From positions 434,001 to 498,000 of the forward strand of contig JAHBVO010000004.1 in NCBI GenBank assembly GCA_019637435.1: 64,000 nucleotides of DNA. Direction: 5' to 3'. Positions 40,640 through 49,051 of the stretch are shown piece after piece. Both the position numbers and the translations under genes were made by a program. This DNA comes from Candidatus Obscuribacterales bacterium (GTDB lineage: Bacteria; Cyanobacteriota; Vampirovibrionia; Obscuribacterales; Obscuribacteraceae). Each line of letters starts with the position of its first letter. The stretch's first letter is position 1. The notes under the pieces were generated by a model. The model had not been told where the DNA came from, did no database searches, and was given only the letters and a program-made list of their open reading frames with translations.

Positions 40640-41734
40640 ATGCATAAGATGCTAAAAGTTACGCCGCAGACTTTCCTTCAGCTATTGCTGATTTTCGTGC
40701 CACTGGCGTTCGTCGGCGAATATCTGCACTGGGCGCCTCCCGTTCTGTTTCTAATGGCGTGTCTGGCGATTACGCCTCTTGCCGGTTTGATGGGGCGTTC
40801 TACTGAAGTCCTTGCCGACAAACTCGGCACCGGTATGGGCGGACTTCTGAACGCGACGTTTGGAAACGCCTGTGAACTTTTGATAGCCCTCTCGGCTCTC
40901 AAAGCCGGTTTGATTGATGTGGTCAAAGCTTCTATCACCGGCTCGATAATCGGAAACGTTCTACTAGTAATGGGACTGTCGATGTTGACCGGCGGATTCA
41001 AATATAAAACCCAGGAGTTCAATCGCACTGCTGCTACCACTTCATCTACTCTGCTTGCCCTGGCCGCCATCTGTCTGGTGGTTCCCGCGGTTTTTCACTT
41101 TTACGGCAGACAAATGGGCGAGGTTACGCCCGGTGAAGAACTCCGGCTGGCTCTGGCAATCGCAATCATTCAATTCGTTGTTTACCTGCTCAGTTTGTTT
41201 TTCAGTTTAAAAACGCACAAAAATCTGTACGTGCGCCACGTTGACGTAGAAGTGGAAGAGGCGATCGGAACTGAACATTGGGGCGTGCGAAACAGCATCA
41301 TTGTTTTGAGTGCATCTACTGTGCTCGTCGCGCTGCTTGCTGAATTGCTCGTTAAACAGGTAGAAGCGACAGCCCAGGCGATTGGAATGACGCATATGTT
41401 CATCGGCGTGATCGTAGTCGCGATCATCGGTAATGCGGCCGAACACAGCACCGCGATCTTGATGGCGCTGAAAAACAAAATGGACTTGAGCATAAATATC
41501 GCACTGGGCTCATCTACGCAGATCGCTCTTTTTGTCGCTCCCGTGATTGTTTTCGCGAGTTTTATCATCGGTCGCCCGATGGATTTGTGTTTCTCTGGCT
41601 TCGAAGTGATGGCGGTAGTGGTATCAGTCATCATCCTTCCGTTCATTACTTTTGACGGTGAGTGCAACTGGATGGAAGGCGTGCAGCTCCTGGCCGTGTA
41701 TCTCATTCTTGGAGCTACGTTCTTCTTCATCTAG
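40640..41734 (+). CDS. Ca2+/H+ antiporter (CaCA, Cax family)
   Basis: 364 residues, 11 hydrophobic segments. The two alpha-repeat motifs GNACELLIAL (about residue 75) and GNAAEHSTAI (about 268), with the ion-binding glutamates, define the Cax group. It exports cytoplasmic Ca2+ (or Mn2+/Na+) against protons. The acidic loop VEVEEAIGTEHWG between halves is typical. Start ATG 40640. Confidence 0.93.
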   Translation: MHKMLKVTPQTFLQLLLIFVPLAFVGEYLHWAPPVLFLMACLAITPLAGLMGRSTEVLADKLGTGMGGLLNATFGNACELLIALSALKAGLIDVVKASITGSIIGNVLLVMGLSMLTGGFKYKTQEFNRTAATTSSTLLALAAICLVVPAVFHFYGRQMGEVTPGEELRLALAIAIIQFVVYLLSLFFSLKTHKNLYVRHVDVEVEEAIGTEHWGVRNSIIVLSASTVLVALLAELLVKQVEATAQAIGMTHMFIGVIVVAIIGNAAEHSTAILMALKNKMDLSINIALGSSTQIALFVAPVIVFASFIIGRPMDLCFSGFEVMAVVVSVIILPFITFDGECNWMEGVQLLAVYLILGATFFFI

Positions 41735-41810
41735 AAATTTGCATGGAATGAATCGTTTTCCAGTCACCGTGCTTTGATAAACTGTCGCCGAAAAATAGCT
41801 TTGAGGTTGT

Positions 41811-42818
41811 ATGCCAGAACTTCCGGAAGTAGAAACAGTCGCCCGCGGGCTAAACAAATTTATCGTCGGAGAGACGATAAAGTCGGTGGAGGTTCTTCGC
41901 AACGACTCAATTGGCTATCCTGAAGTCGATTCATTCAAGCGGCTTTTGAAAGGCCATACGTTTGAAACTACCACCCGACGAGGGAAGTACATAATAGTTG
42001 GTTTGTCTGCTGGAGCGGCGCTGGTTGTACATCTTCGCATGTCCGGGCGATTGGTTCTCAAAGAAAAAAAACAGACGGAGAAGGACATCAAAGCCTCTGT
42101 TGCGAAAAACTTTTTACGCGTCCGGATCATCCTGGTTAGCGGCAAGGAGTTACACTACGAAGATATGCGAGTGTTCGGCCGGCTCTGGTACGTGCCCAGC
42201 GGAACCTCTGTAGAAGACGTTGTAAGCGGCATTGCATCTCTGGGTGTGGAACCGCTATCGCACCTGACGGCCGAGTATATGCTCGACGCCTTTCGTGGTA
42301 AAAATCAGCCCGTTAAAAACGCTTTGCTCGATCAACGAATCATCGCGGGCATCGGTAACATCTATGCCGACGAATCGTTGTTCCTGGCTAATATCAATCC
42401 TCTTCAGCCAGCAGGCAAATTGAAACTGCAACAGCTCGTCGTCTTGAGCAAAAAAATAATTGAAGTATTGTCTCGTTCAATCGAGCTTGGCGGAACAACT
42501 TTGAGAGATTACTCGAATCTGTCCGGCGTCAACGGCGACTATCAGAATGCTGCGCATGTTTACGGACGCACCAACGAGAAGTGCTCCGCATGTGGTACCA
42601 GGATTGAGCGTGTCAAACTTGCCGGTCGTAGCTCTCACTTCTGTCCCAAGTGCCAGCCGATCAGCCCGGCCATACGCAAGGCGCATGATGCGGCTGCCGC
42701 GGCGTTGAAGGAATCACAGGTGGAAGCGCGGGAGCTGAAGTTGGCCGCGGCAAAGAAAAAAATTAAGCGTAATGCCGGCGCAAAACCATCAGAGTCTATA
42801 AAACGTCGAAAGAGATAG
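41811..42818 (+). CDS. mutM: Formamidopyrimidine-DNA glycosylase (Fpg/MutM)
   Basis: 335 residues. Begins MPELPEVETVARGL, where P1 after Met removal is the catalytic amine and E2 its partner. The H2TH region has NALLDQRIIAGIGNIYADE. The zinc finger is C-x2-C ... C-x2-C (CSACGTRI, FCPKCQ). It excises 8-oxoguanine and formamidopyrimidines and cuts the abasic site. A Lys/Arg/Ala-rich tail of about 50 residues after the zinc finger exceeds the usual length and may add DNA contacts. It converges with a membrane-protein gene 16 bases away. Confidence 0.95.
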   Translation: MPELPEVETVARGLNKFIVGETIKSVEVLRNDSIGYPEVDSFKRLLKGHTFETTTRRGKYIIVGLSAGAALVVHLRMSGRLVLKEKKQTEKDIKASVAKNFLRVRIILVSGKELHYEDMRVFGRLWYVPSGTSVEDVVSGIASLGVEPLSHLTAEYMLDAFRGKNQPVKNALLDQRIIAGIGNIYADESLFLANINPLQPAGKLKLQQLVVLSKKIIEVLSRSIELGGTTLRDYSNLSGVNGDYQNAAHVYGRTNEKCSACGTRIERVKLAGRSSHFCPKCQPISPAIRKAHDAAAAALKESQVEARELKLAAAKKKIKRNAGAKPSESIKRRKR

Positions 42819-42834
42819 GGCACCGCTGGCGGTG

Positions 42835-43863
42835 TCAGTCGGATCTCTTCTTGAATGATTGTATTAGCACGCAGACCGCAGCGGTAACACAACTTACAAC
42901 AATGTAGTTCATGATATGCAAAACGGTGGCATAGGCGAGCGCTTGTTCCTTGTTCACCTGACCGTTAATCATAAGACCTTGTTGGACCAAAAGGTGGAAA
43001 CCACCGGCGGCACCTGGTGTGGGAACGAAATTGCTGAGAGTTCCAATTGTAAAAGTGATCAAACAGTCGGTTGCGCTCACCATAGCCTGCATATTGAACG
43101 CGAAGAGCATCAGGTAGAAACTAACCCAATAACACGCCCAGATCGCCACGCTCAATAGCGCGATTATTGGAAACGTGACGGGGTTGGTTAGACACTTGGT
43201 GCCGACTTCAAATTCAGCGAGCTTTTCCATCAAGATAGTCGAAATCTTGTCAGGAAGAGCCTTCTTGATAATTTTGTGATTCATGAACCAGCGAACAATC
43301 GCAGACAGTTTAGGCAAAAGAAGCATTCCAACGGTAGCGGCCACCACCATGCCGATACCTCCTGGCACAAGCCACGGCACGGTTTCAAGCACTGATTGCG
43401 GTAGTACCGTCAGGGTCACGCCGACCAGCAACGCCAGCAGTGCGACATCGAGTAATCGGTCGATAAGCAGGGTCGGTGCAACTGCTGCCCATGGTAATTT
43501 CTCCAGCCGGCTCATCTCGACCAGGCGAACGACCTCTCCTCCTTTTGGAATCACAACGTTGACGGCGTATCCCAGAATGACTGCGTAAAACGAATTCCAG
43601 AGACTGACATTGCGTTCTGCTACCGGCTTCAAAAGTATAATCCAGCGAAGGGCTCGCAGGAAGTGGCTCAATATACCGACAGCAAATATGAGGAAAACGT
43701 AGAACGGGTTGATCTCCTGCATATACTGCATCATTTTTTGCAGGTCGATGCCGCGGAATGCGAAATAAAGCAGACCGGCGCCTAACAAAATAGCGACAAG
43801 CAGTTTCCAGACTGGTTGTTTGCCTTGTTTTACAGGCTCGGCAGGCTGTGCTTGGTTTGTCAT
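42835..43863 (-). CDS. YbhN/AglD-family (LPG synthase TM-type) membrane protein
   Basis: 342 residues, eight or so membrane helices. Motifs include LSHFLRALRWIILLKPV, VNVVIPKGGEVVRL and FVPTPGAAGGFHLLVQQG, the P-x-P-G-x-x-G-x-x-E/H pattern of the UPF0104/lysylphosphatidylglycerol-synthase membrane half. Family members flip or modify lipids; no soluble synthase domain is present here, so a lipid flippase-like role is likelier. Start ATG 43863. Confidence 0.85.
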   Translation of the reverse strand: MTNQAQPAEPVKQGKQPVWKLLVAILLGAGLLYFAFRGIDLQKMMQYMQEINPFYVFLIFAVGILSHFLRALRWIILLKPVAERNVSLWNSFYAVILGYAVNVVIPKGGEVVRLVEMSRLEKLPWAAVAPTLLIDRLLDVALLALLVGVTLTVLPQSVLETVPWLVPGGIGMVVAATVGMLLLPKLSAIVRWFMNHKIIKKALPDKISTILMEKLAEFEVGTKCLTNPVTFPIIALLSVAIWACYWVSFYLMLFAFNMQAMVSATDCLITFTIGTLSNFVPTPGAAGGFHLLVQQGLMINGQVNKEQALAYATVLHIMNYIVVSCVTAAVCVLIQSFKKRSD

Positions 43864-44114
43864 ATAAGAAGAGTCTTGAAATTAGTAAGTGAGGTCTGTA
43901 GTTTCATACAAGGACGATCTGGGCATTAATGACCATTGGGGCCACCTACGCCGGCTCCATAGTACATGAACAGGGCTGATTGCGTTTGCAAATCGGGGCA
44001 GGGTAAAGATTGGTTTGATTGGGCACAAGGATGTGGGAAGGGGGCACAAGCGACTGATAAACAGGTTTGACGAGGTTTTTGTGCAACGCAATCGGAATTT
44101 TTTGGTGACATTGA

Positions 44115-45800
44115 ATGGGTGACGACAAAAAGACGCGAGTTCTACTTATAGAACACAATGAGGGCCAGGCTAAGGCTCTTCGCGACGTACTAGACGAGGC
44201 TGCAACCGGTTCGGATTTCAATATGGAGTGGACTGACAAGTTCGCTCACGGTATGGAGCGCCTCGAGAAAGAGGGTTTTGATGTAGTCCTTCTCAGTCTT
44301 TCTATGCCGAACAAGAAGGGGCTGGAAGTTTTAAACGAACTGAGAGAGTTACATACAACGGTGCCTGTCGTGGTTCTCAGTGACACACGCGACCAGGATG
44401 TTGACGAGGCCGTGCAAAACGGTGCGCAGGATTTTCTAGTAAAAGAGTCCATCGACGCCAAGAGGCTTGTGCAGTCAATGAGATACGCAATTGATTTAAA
44501 ACGTGCCGAAGAGGCACTGAAGGAAGCATCTGATCGCCTGGAGGCAGCGACGACGAGATTGGAGGCTTTGGCCAATCACGACCCGCTCACCGAGTGTTTA
44601 AACATAGCCGGTCTTGAACGAGCTCTCCAGCACGAATTCGAAAGAGCGAGACGGGGCGGCTGGAATCTGGTCGCCGTGCTACTCGACTGTGATGATTTCG
44701 ACCGCATCAACGCCCAACTTGGGCATGGCGTAGGTGATGTCGTGCTCAAGGAAATATCCAAGCGCATGAAGGAAACGGTCCGACCGACCGATCACATCGC
44801 CCGGATCGGCAGTGACGAGTTCCTCCTCTTATTGCCGGATACACGTTTTGCAGAAGGCATGCTGGTGGCGGAAAAAATTCGTCTGTCCGTAGCGGAAAGT
44901 CCGTTGCGCCTTGCGTCTGAGACCATTCGTGTCACCGCCAGCTTGGGCGTGCTTGCCCTACCTTACGAGTTCTGCTCGATTGAGGAAGTTCTGTCGCTAG
45001 TGCGATTGGCTGTTCGTGAGTCGAAACTGTTGGGCAAAAACCGCGTTTCTTCCGGAGAAAAACACAAGCGCCAGGGTCAACCCGACCGAGATGCTCTCGA
45101 AGAGTTGACTGAGAAGTTGCGCAAGGGTGATTGCTTCAGAGCCGTTTCAATGCCGATTCTGCATCTGGCTGACGAAAAACTCGTTGGATATGAGATTCTC
45201 AGCCGGGGACCGGAAGGTGCTTTCGAGATGCCAGTCGATCTTTTCCGCGTGAGCGTCGAGTACAACCTTCTTACTATTGTTGATTTACGTTGTTTGAAAA
45301 CCTGTCTGACTGCAGCAAGCACCGATCCGAAGTTCAACAATGATTCGCGCCTGCACGTCAATTTGTTCCCCTCGACGATTATCGACACGCCCATAGACAG
45401 GCTGATGACGCTGTTTCCGGCTGACCCGGAAGAGGGCAAATTCTGTATTGAAATCAGCGAACAGCAGTTTATAGGTGATCCCACTTACTTACGAGATCAC
45501 GTTCAAGAGCTTAAACGCAGGGGCGTTCATGTCGCCATCGACGATGTGGGCTTCGGCAGAAGTTCGCTCGAAAGTCTCATAATTCTTGAGCCGGACATTG
45601 TAAAAATCGATCGCAAGTATGTCTCAGGCATAGCGCAGGAACCGACGAAGGAGCGCTTGCTGCGCCGCCTGGTTAAGGTTGTGAATGCGCTGGGCTCAGA
45701 TCTCGTTGCCGAAGGCATCGAATGTCGTGAGGAGTTGGAACTGCTTATCGACATGGGCGTGACTTACGGGCAAGGTTGGTACTGGGGCAAGCCCAACTAA
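44115..45800 (+). CDS. Pseudo-receiver-GGDEF-EAL cyclic-di-GMP protein
   Basis: 561 residues. Receiver-like domain (1-125) has Ser61 where phospho-Asp belongs (VVLLSLSMPN) and lacks the acidic pair, so it is probably not phosphorylated. GGDEF domain (about 150-310) has GSDEF at 232-236 and an RxxD I-site motif (RPTD) just before it. EAL domain (about 325-561) starts GYEILSRGP with Glu360, and keeps HVNLFPS, EISEQQF, IDDVGFGRSS, VKIDRKY and AEGIECREE, so phosphodiesterase activity is likely. Whether the cyclase works with GSDEF is uncertain. It could make or degrade c-di-GMP. Confidence 0.9.
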   Translation: MGDDKKTRVLLIEHNEGQAKALRDVLDEAATGSDFNMEWTDKFAHGMERLEKEGFDVVLLSLSMPNKKGLEVLNELRELHTTVPVVVLSDTRDQDVDEAVQNGAQDFLVKESIDAKRLVQSMRYAIDLKRAEEALKEASDRLEAATTRLEALANHDPLTECLNIAGLERALQHEFERARRGGWNLVAVLLDCDDFDRINAQLGHGVGDVVLKEISKRMKETVRPTDHIARIGSDEFLLLLPDTRFAEGMLVAEKIRLSVAESPLRLASETIRVTASLGVLALPYEFCSIEEVLSLVRLAVRESKLLGKNRVSSGEKHKRQGQPDRDALEELTEKLRKGDCFRAVSMPILHLADEKLVGYEILSRGPEGAFEMPVDLFRVSVEYNLLTIVDLRCLKTCLTAASTDPKFNNDSRLHVNLFPSTIIDTPIDRLMTLFPADPEEGKFCIEISEQQFIGDPTYLRDHVQELKRRGVHVAIDDVGFGRSSLESLIILEPDIVKIDRKYVSGIAQEPTKERLLRRLVKVVNALGSDLVAEGIECREELELLIDMGVTYGQGWYWGKPN

Positions 45801-45877
45801 GAGGCGAGCTTCAGACTTATTAAGTTGCTGCTGGTATCGCTGGCGGTGTCATGCTGGCGCTCTCGGTTTCCTAACGC

Positions 45878-45914
<37 letters not shown>

Positions 45915-45999
45915 TCTGCTTTCTGTCACTCTTGTGATGTCGACTTCCATGTGCCTTTCATCACTTGGGCACCGTATGTGGTGGTTTGCATTGAACGAA

Positions 46000-46026
46000 A
46001 CAACGCGAGTCGGGGACTCGCGTTGT
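46000..46026 (-). terminator. Terminator hairpin after the small-gene operon
   Basis: A perfect 12-bp stem ACAACGCGAGTC / GACTCGCGTTGT with a 3-base loop, 27 bases past the stop of the leftward gene. On the minus strand it is followed by TTCGTTC, a mediocre U run. Confidence 0.65.
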
Positions 46027-46053
46027 CGTTGGTCGTTTGTCGCGTTAAAATTT

Positions 46054-46350
46054 CTATATTATGAGGTCAGGAGGTGTTGAAACGTTTTTAGAGAGTTTCT
46101 TTGCCATGCGTGCGGCACGCTTTCTGTCTAGAGATCGTACTTGCCCATCTCCTTCTTGCTCTGCGTCTCCATCTGGCTCATGCTTGTAATGAGAGCCGTC
46201 CTCCTCGGTGAGGAACAATTTGTCGATCCAGTCAGCACCGACGCCTGCCACCTGACCAGCCACGATAGTGAAGGCCGTGTCGCTTGCGTTGGAGACGGCT
46301 CCGGAGACTGTCTCCGCTACTTGCATCAATTTGTATTCAATGCGATTCAT
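46054..46350 (-). CDS. Small unknown protein
   Basis: 98 residues from ATG 46350, with AGAGGA 6 bases upstream. The first half is helical and mildly hydrophobic (AETVSGAVSNASDTAFTIVA). The second half is acidic then basic (EEDGSHYKHEPDGDAEQEGD; RKRAARMAKKL). No family recognised. It is the last gene of a three-gene leftward set with 46400-46504 and 46571-47434. Confidence 0.6.
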   Translation of the reverse strand: MNRIEYKLMQVAETVSGAVSNASDTAFTIVAGQVAGVGADWIDKLFLTEEDGSHYKHEPDGDAEQEGDGQVRSLDRKRAARMAKKLSKNVSTPPDLII

Positions 46351-46399
46351 AAATTATCCTCTCGTTCTGGCGGTATCGCTGGTGGTGTCTGTTGGTTTG

Positions 46400-46504
46400 T
46401 TACGCCAATCTGAAAAGCAGGCAAACCAACAACATGCTGTACATGGTTGCTGCGATGACATCCTGCGCTTCAAGTTTATAAGTAGTAATTGCATGTCTGT
46501 TCAT
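46400..46504 (-). CDS. 34-residue single-helix membrane microprotein
   Basis: ATG 46504 with AGGAGAG 4 bases upstream, a strong ribosome site, and stop TAA at 46402-46400. The peptide is MNRHAITTYKLEAQDVIAAT followed by MYSMLLVCLLFRLA, a short hydrophobic helix. It lies between the Mrr_N-like gene and the 98-residue gene, all on one strand. Too short for most gene callers. Function unknown. Confidence 0.55.
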   Translation of the reverse strand: MNRHAITTYKLEAQDVIAATMYSMLLVCLLFRLA

Positions 46505-46570
46505 GGTTCTCTCCTTGGCTAGTCTGGAACAGGTGGTGGGCTAACTCTTCAGTAATCTATATGTAGCGCA

Positions 46571-47434
46571 TCAGTCGCTGTAAGTAGCTTGCTTTTCTCT
46601 GACCAGTTCAACTTGTGGTTCCCGTCTCTTTGGTCTTGTGAAGTATCGGCCGACTCCGAGCAGGAATGCACTGATTCCCTCAAAGATGTGCCGTCTAGTC
46701 TCTATCTGAGCTTGTTCTTCCATAAACAATCGCAACTTTAGAAGTTGATGGCGAAGGTAGGTGCCAATCGATAATCTCGCGATCCGCTGTGCTTGCAGCG
46801 GATTGACCGAGCGACCACGGCCTGTCAGTTGAAACATGCCATCGCTATCATGAGTTATGAGGTGTTTTGACTCCAAAATTCTTCTGGCTGTGAGAGCCCT
46901 TCGGCTCACCTGTTCTAATTCCTCCGCCTCGAGGATGCCGTGATCATAAGCGTATCGCTGGAGGACTCTTTCCTCGATTTCCAGAGCCGACATTTTTGGT
47001 TTCTCTGACAAGAACTCCAGAATGTCTGAGCTGATTTCATCGGGCAACGGAAGCGTCTTCTCTGACTCCACGACAATGTCGACCGAGTGTTTTTTTCGCA
47101 AGGTCTCTTCGCTGAGATTTTCTATCGCAGATTCTGGGACTACGAGGGCTTTCGGTGTGAGCTTGAGTGAGTATAATCCTTTGCGACAGACAAGACCTGT
47201 CTTGCTCAGCAATTCCAAAGCGCGGTTGAGTCGGCTGTGTATTTCAAGTCGTGCAGAAGGGAAGCGGTTTACCATCGCGTCCTGGAGAAATTTATTTTCG
47301 ACTTCTGATGTGACTTTATCAGTGGGTCCATTTCCGCCGCGCTCGCGAAGCGCGTGGAGGATCGGGTTCAAAAGACTGCTTACCGATGGCATCGCAGAGT
47401 AATAAGGTTCTTTCTTTCGTTTAGCTGTCGTCAT
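46571..47434 (-). CDS. Mrr_N-like winged-helix protein without nuclease domain
   Basis: 287 residues. Residues 15-100 (SLLNPILHALRERGGN ... RLNRALELLSKTGLVCRKG) match the layout of the winged-helix N-domain of Mrr-type restriction enzymes. A second helical, winged-helix-like part follows (about 130-210, LEFLSEKPKMSALEIEERVL; RRILESKHLITHDSDGMFQL). No PD-(D/E)xK nuclease motif is visible. The basic C-terminus may bind DNA. Function unknown; a DNA- or RNA-binding role is inference. Start ATG 47434. Confidence 0.6.
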   Translation of the reverse strand: MTTAKRKKEPYYSAMPSVSSLLNPILHALRERGGNGPTDKVTSEVENKFLQDAMVNRFPSARLEIHSRLNRALELLSKTGLVCRKGLYSLKLTPKALVVPESAIENLSEETLRKKHSVDIVVESEKTLPLPDEISSDILEFLSEKPKMSALEIEERVLQRYAYDHGILEAEELEQVSRRALTARRILESKHLITHDSDGMFQLTGRGRSVNPLQAQRIARLSIGTYLRHQLLKLRLFMEEQAQIETRRHIFEGISAFLLGVGRYFTRPKRREPQVELVREKQATYSD

Positions 47435-47644
47435 GATTTAAACGCCAATCGACGAGGAGAGACAAAAGTCACTCCATCGCCGCTCAGTTTCCATTCTTGA
47501 TTTAGCAGACTGTGTGTCCAGCAGTGCCGCAGCGCGAGCAGAAGCCAGTGGGACGCCGCGCGCCAGGAGCTCATTTGTGATCAGCGTCTGTTCTATTATT
47601 AGGAACTATGCTATGACTATCTCGTCGACTTTCGTGTCGATTAC

Positions 47645-49051
47645 ATGTGGTCGAAAAGTTACAGAATGAGTCTAGGGACCCAACCATCATTTTCATCTGT
47701 CGAAGAGAAACAGAAGTCCGGCAACGGCCGCGCCATATTTCTGATTCTTCTCCTGATCGCTATTGCCTGCGCGACCGTTTTCTTGACCCGGCATGAAGAG
47801 AAGAAAAAACCTCAGAAGCCTCCGGCACCGGTGACGGTGGCAACCGCTAAAACTGCGGACATCCCTATTCATTTGAGGAGCATCGGCGCTGTCACCCCGA
47901 TGAATGCCGTCTCTGTCAAAGCGAGAATCGGTGGGCGCATCGTCTCTATCCATTTCAAGGAAGGAGAAACAGTCGAGCGCAGGCAACTGCTGTTCACAAT
48001 CGATCCGCGCCCTGCTCGCGCTGATTATTTGAAGGCTGAGTCGGACGTCGCGAAGCAGGAGGCCGTGATCGCTCAGGCCAAAGCGGCGATTGATAAGGAC
48101 AAAGCGGTTCTTGCGCAAGTGAAGGCAGACCTGACGAAGAATCAGGCTCTGGCTCATCTGGCTCAGGTAAACGCGCAGCGCTTTGGTGCGCTTGCCAAAG
48201 CCGGCGCCGTGTCCGAGGTTGAGGCAGAACGGCGTGAAACAGATATGGAATCGACAGCGGCGACCGTGGTGGCCGGACAAGCAAATATACAAAACGCAGA
48301 AGCGCAGATCGTCGCTGATAAAGCTAATCTCCAGAATGCATACGCGCAACTAGCCTCTGCCAAAGCGGTATTGGAGAACGCTCGCGTGCAGCTGAATTTT
48401 ACGACCGTCAATTCTCCAATCTCAGGAAGAACAGGTAAGATACTAGTTCTTCAAGGCAATAATGTTCGTGCTGATGAAGATGTCCTTGTGACAATCAATC
48501 AGATTTCTCCCATTTACGTGGAGTTTTCCGTACCCGCGGATCAGTTCGAGCTGGTACAGAAATATAAACAAGATAACCTTCGTGTTGCGGTTTTGCTCAA
48601 GGGGCATGACGCCGAGCGTCTGGGCAAGGTCACGTTTACCGATAATACCGTAGATAATACCACTGGAACGGTTAAATTGAAGGCTGAATTCGATAATTCA
48701 GATTCGATGCTCTGGCCCGGGAAGTATGTGGATGTTTTGCTCACTCTGACGACCTTGAAGAATGCGATCGCTATCCCGACCCAAGCCGTTCAAACCGGAC
48801 AGTCCGGACAGTTTGTCTGGGTTTTGAAAAACGAAAAAACCGCTCATATGCAGCCTGTTAAAGTTGGTCCAAGCGTTGACGGGTTGACTGCAATTGAGTC
48901 TGGTATCGCAGCTGGTGACACTGTGGTCACGGATGGTCAAATTCAGTTGGCAGAGGGTGGGAAAGTTCAAATCTCCGGCAGCGAAGACGCCTCAGAAGTC
49001 AGCGCCAAGCACACTGAACCGATACAAACGATACCCGGTCCTCCTCAATGA
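47645..49051 (+). CDS. RND efflux periplasmic adaptor (HlyD/MdtA-like)
   Basis: 468 residues. A membrane anchor (about 30-48, IFLILLLIAIACATVFL) is followed by a lipoyl domain (VKARIGGRIVSIHFKEGE), a long coiled-coil hairpin (about 125-235, Ala/Lys/Gln-rich), a second lipoyl half (NSPISGRTGKILVLQGN) and beta-barrel parts. It links the inner-membrane pump to an outer-membrane channel. Starts at ATG 47645 or ATG 47666. Its stop overlaps the pump's ATG (ATGA). No TolC-type gene is nearby, so the channel is encoded elsewhere. Confidence 0.93.
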   Translation: MWSKSYRMSLGTQPSFSSVEEKQKSGNGRAIFLILLLIAIACATVFLTRHEEKKKPQKPPAPVTVATAKTADIPIHLRSIGAVTPMNAVSVKARIGGRIVSIHFKEGETVERRQLLFTIDPRPARADYLKAESDVAKQEAVIAQAKAAIDKDKAVLAQVKADLTKNQALAHLAQVNAQRFGALAKAGAVSEVEAERRETDMESTAATVVAGQANIQNAEAQIVADKANLQNAYAQLASAKAVLENARVQLNFTTVNSPISGRTGKILVLQGNNVRADEDVLVTINQISPIYVEFSVPADQFELVQKYKQDNLRVAVLLKGHDAERLGKVTFTDNTVDNTTGTVKLKAEFDNSDSMLWPGKYVDVLLTLTTLKNAIAIPTQAVQTGQSGQFVWVLKNEKTAHMQPVKVGPSVDGLTAIESGIAAGDTVVTDGQIQLAEGGKVQISGSEDASEVSAKHTEPIQTIPGPPQ

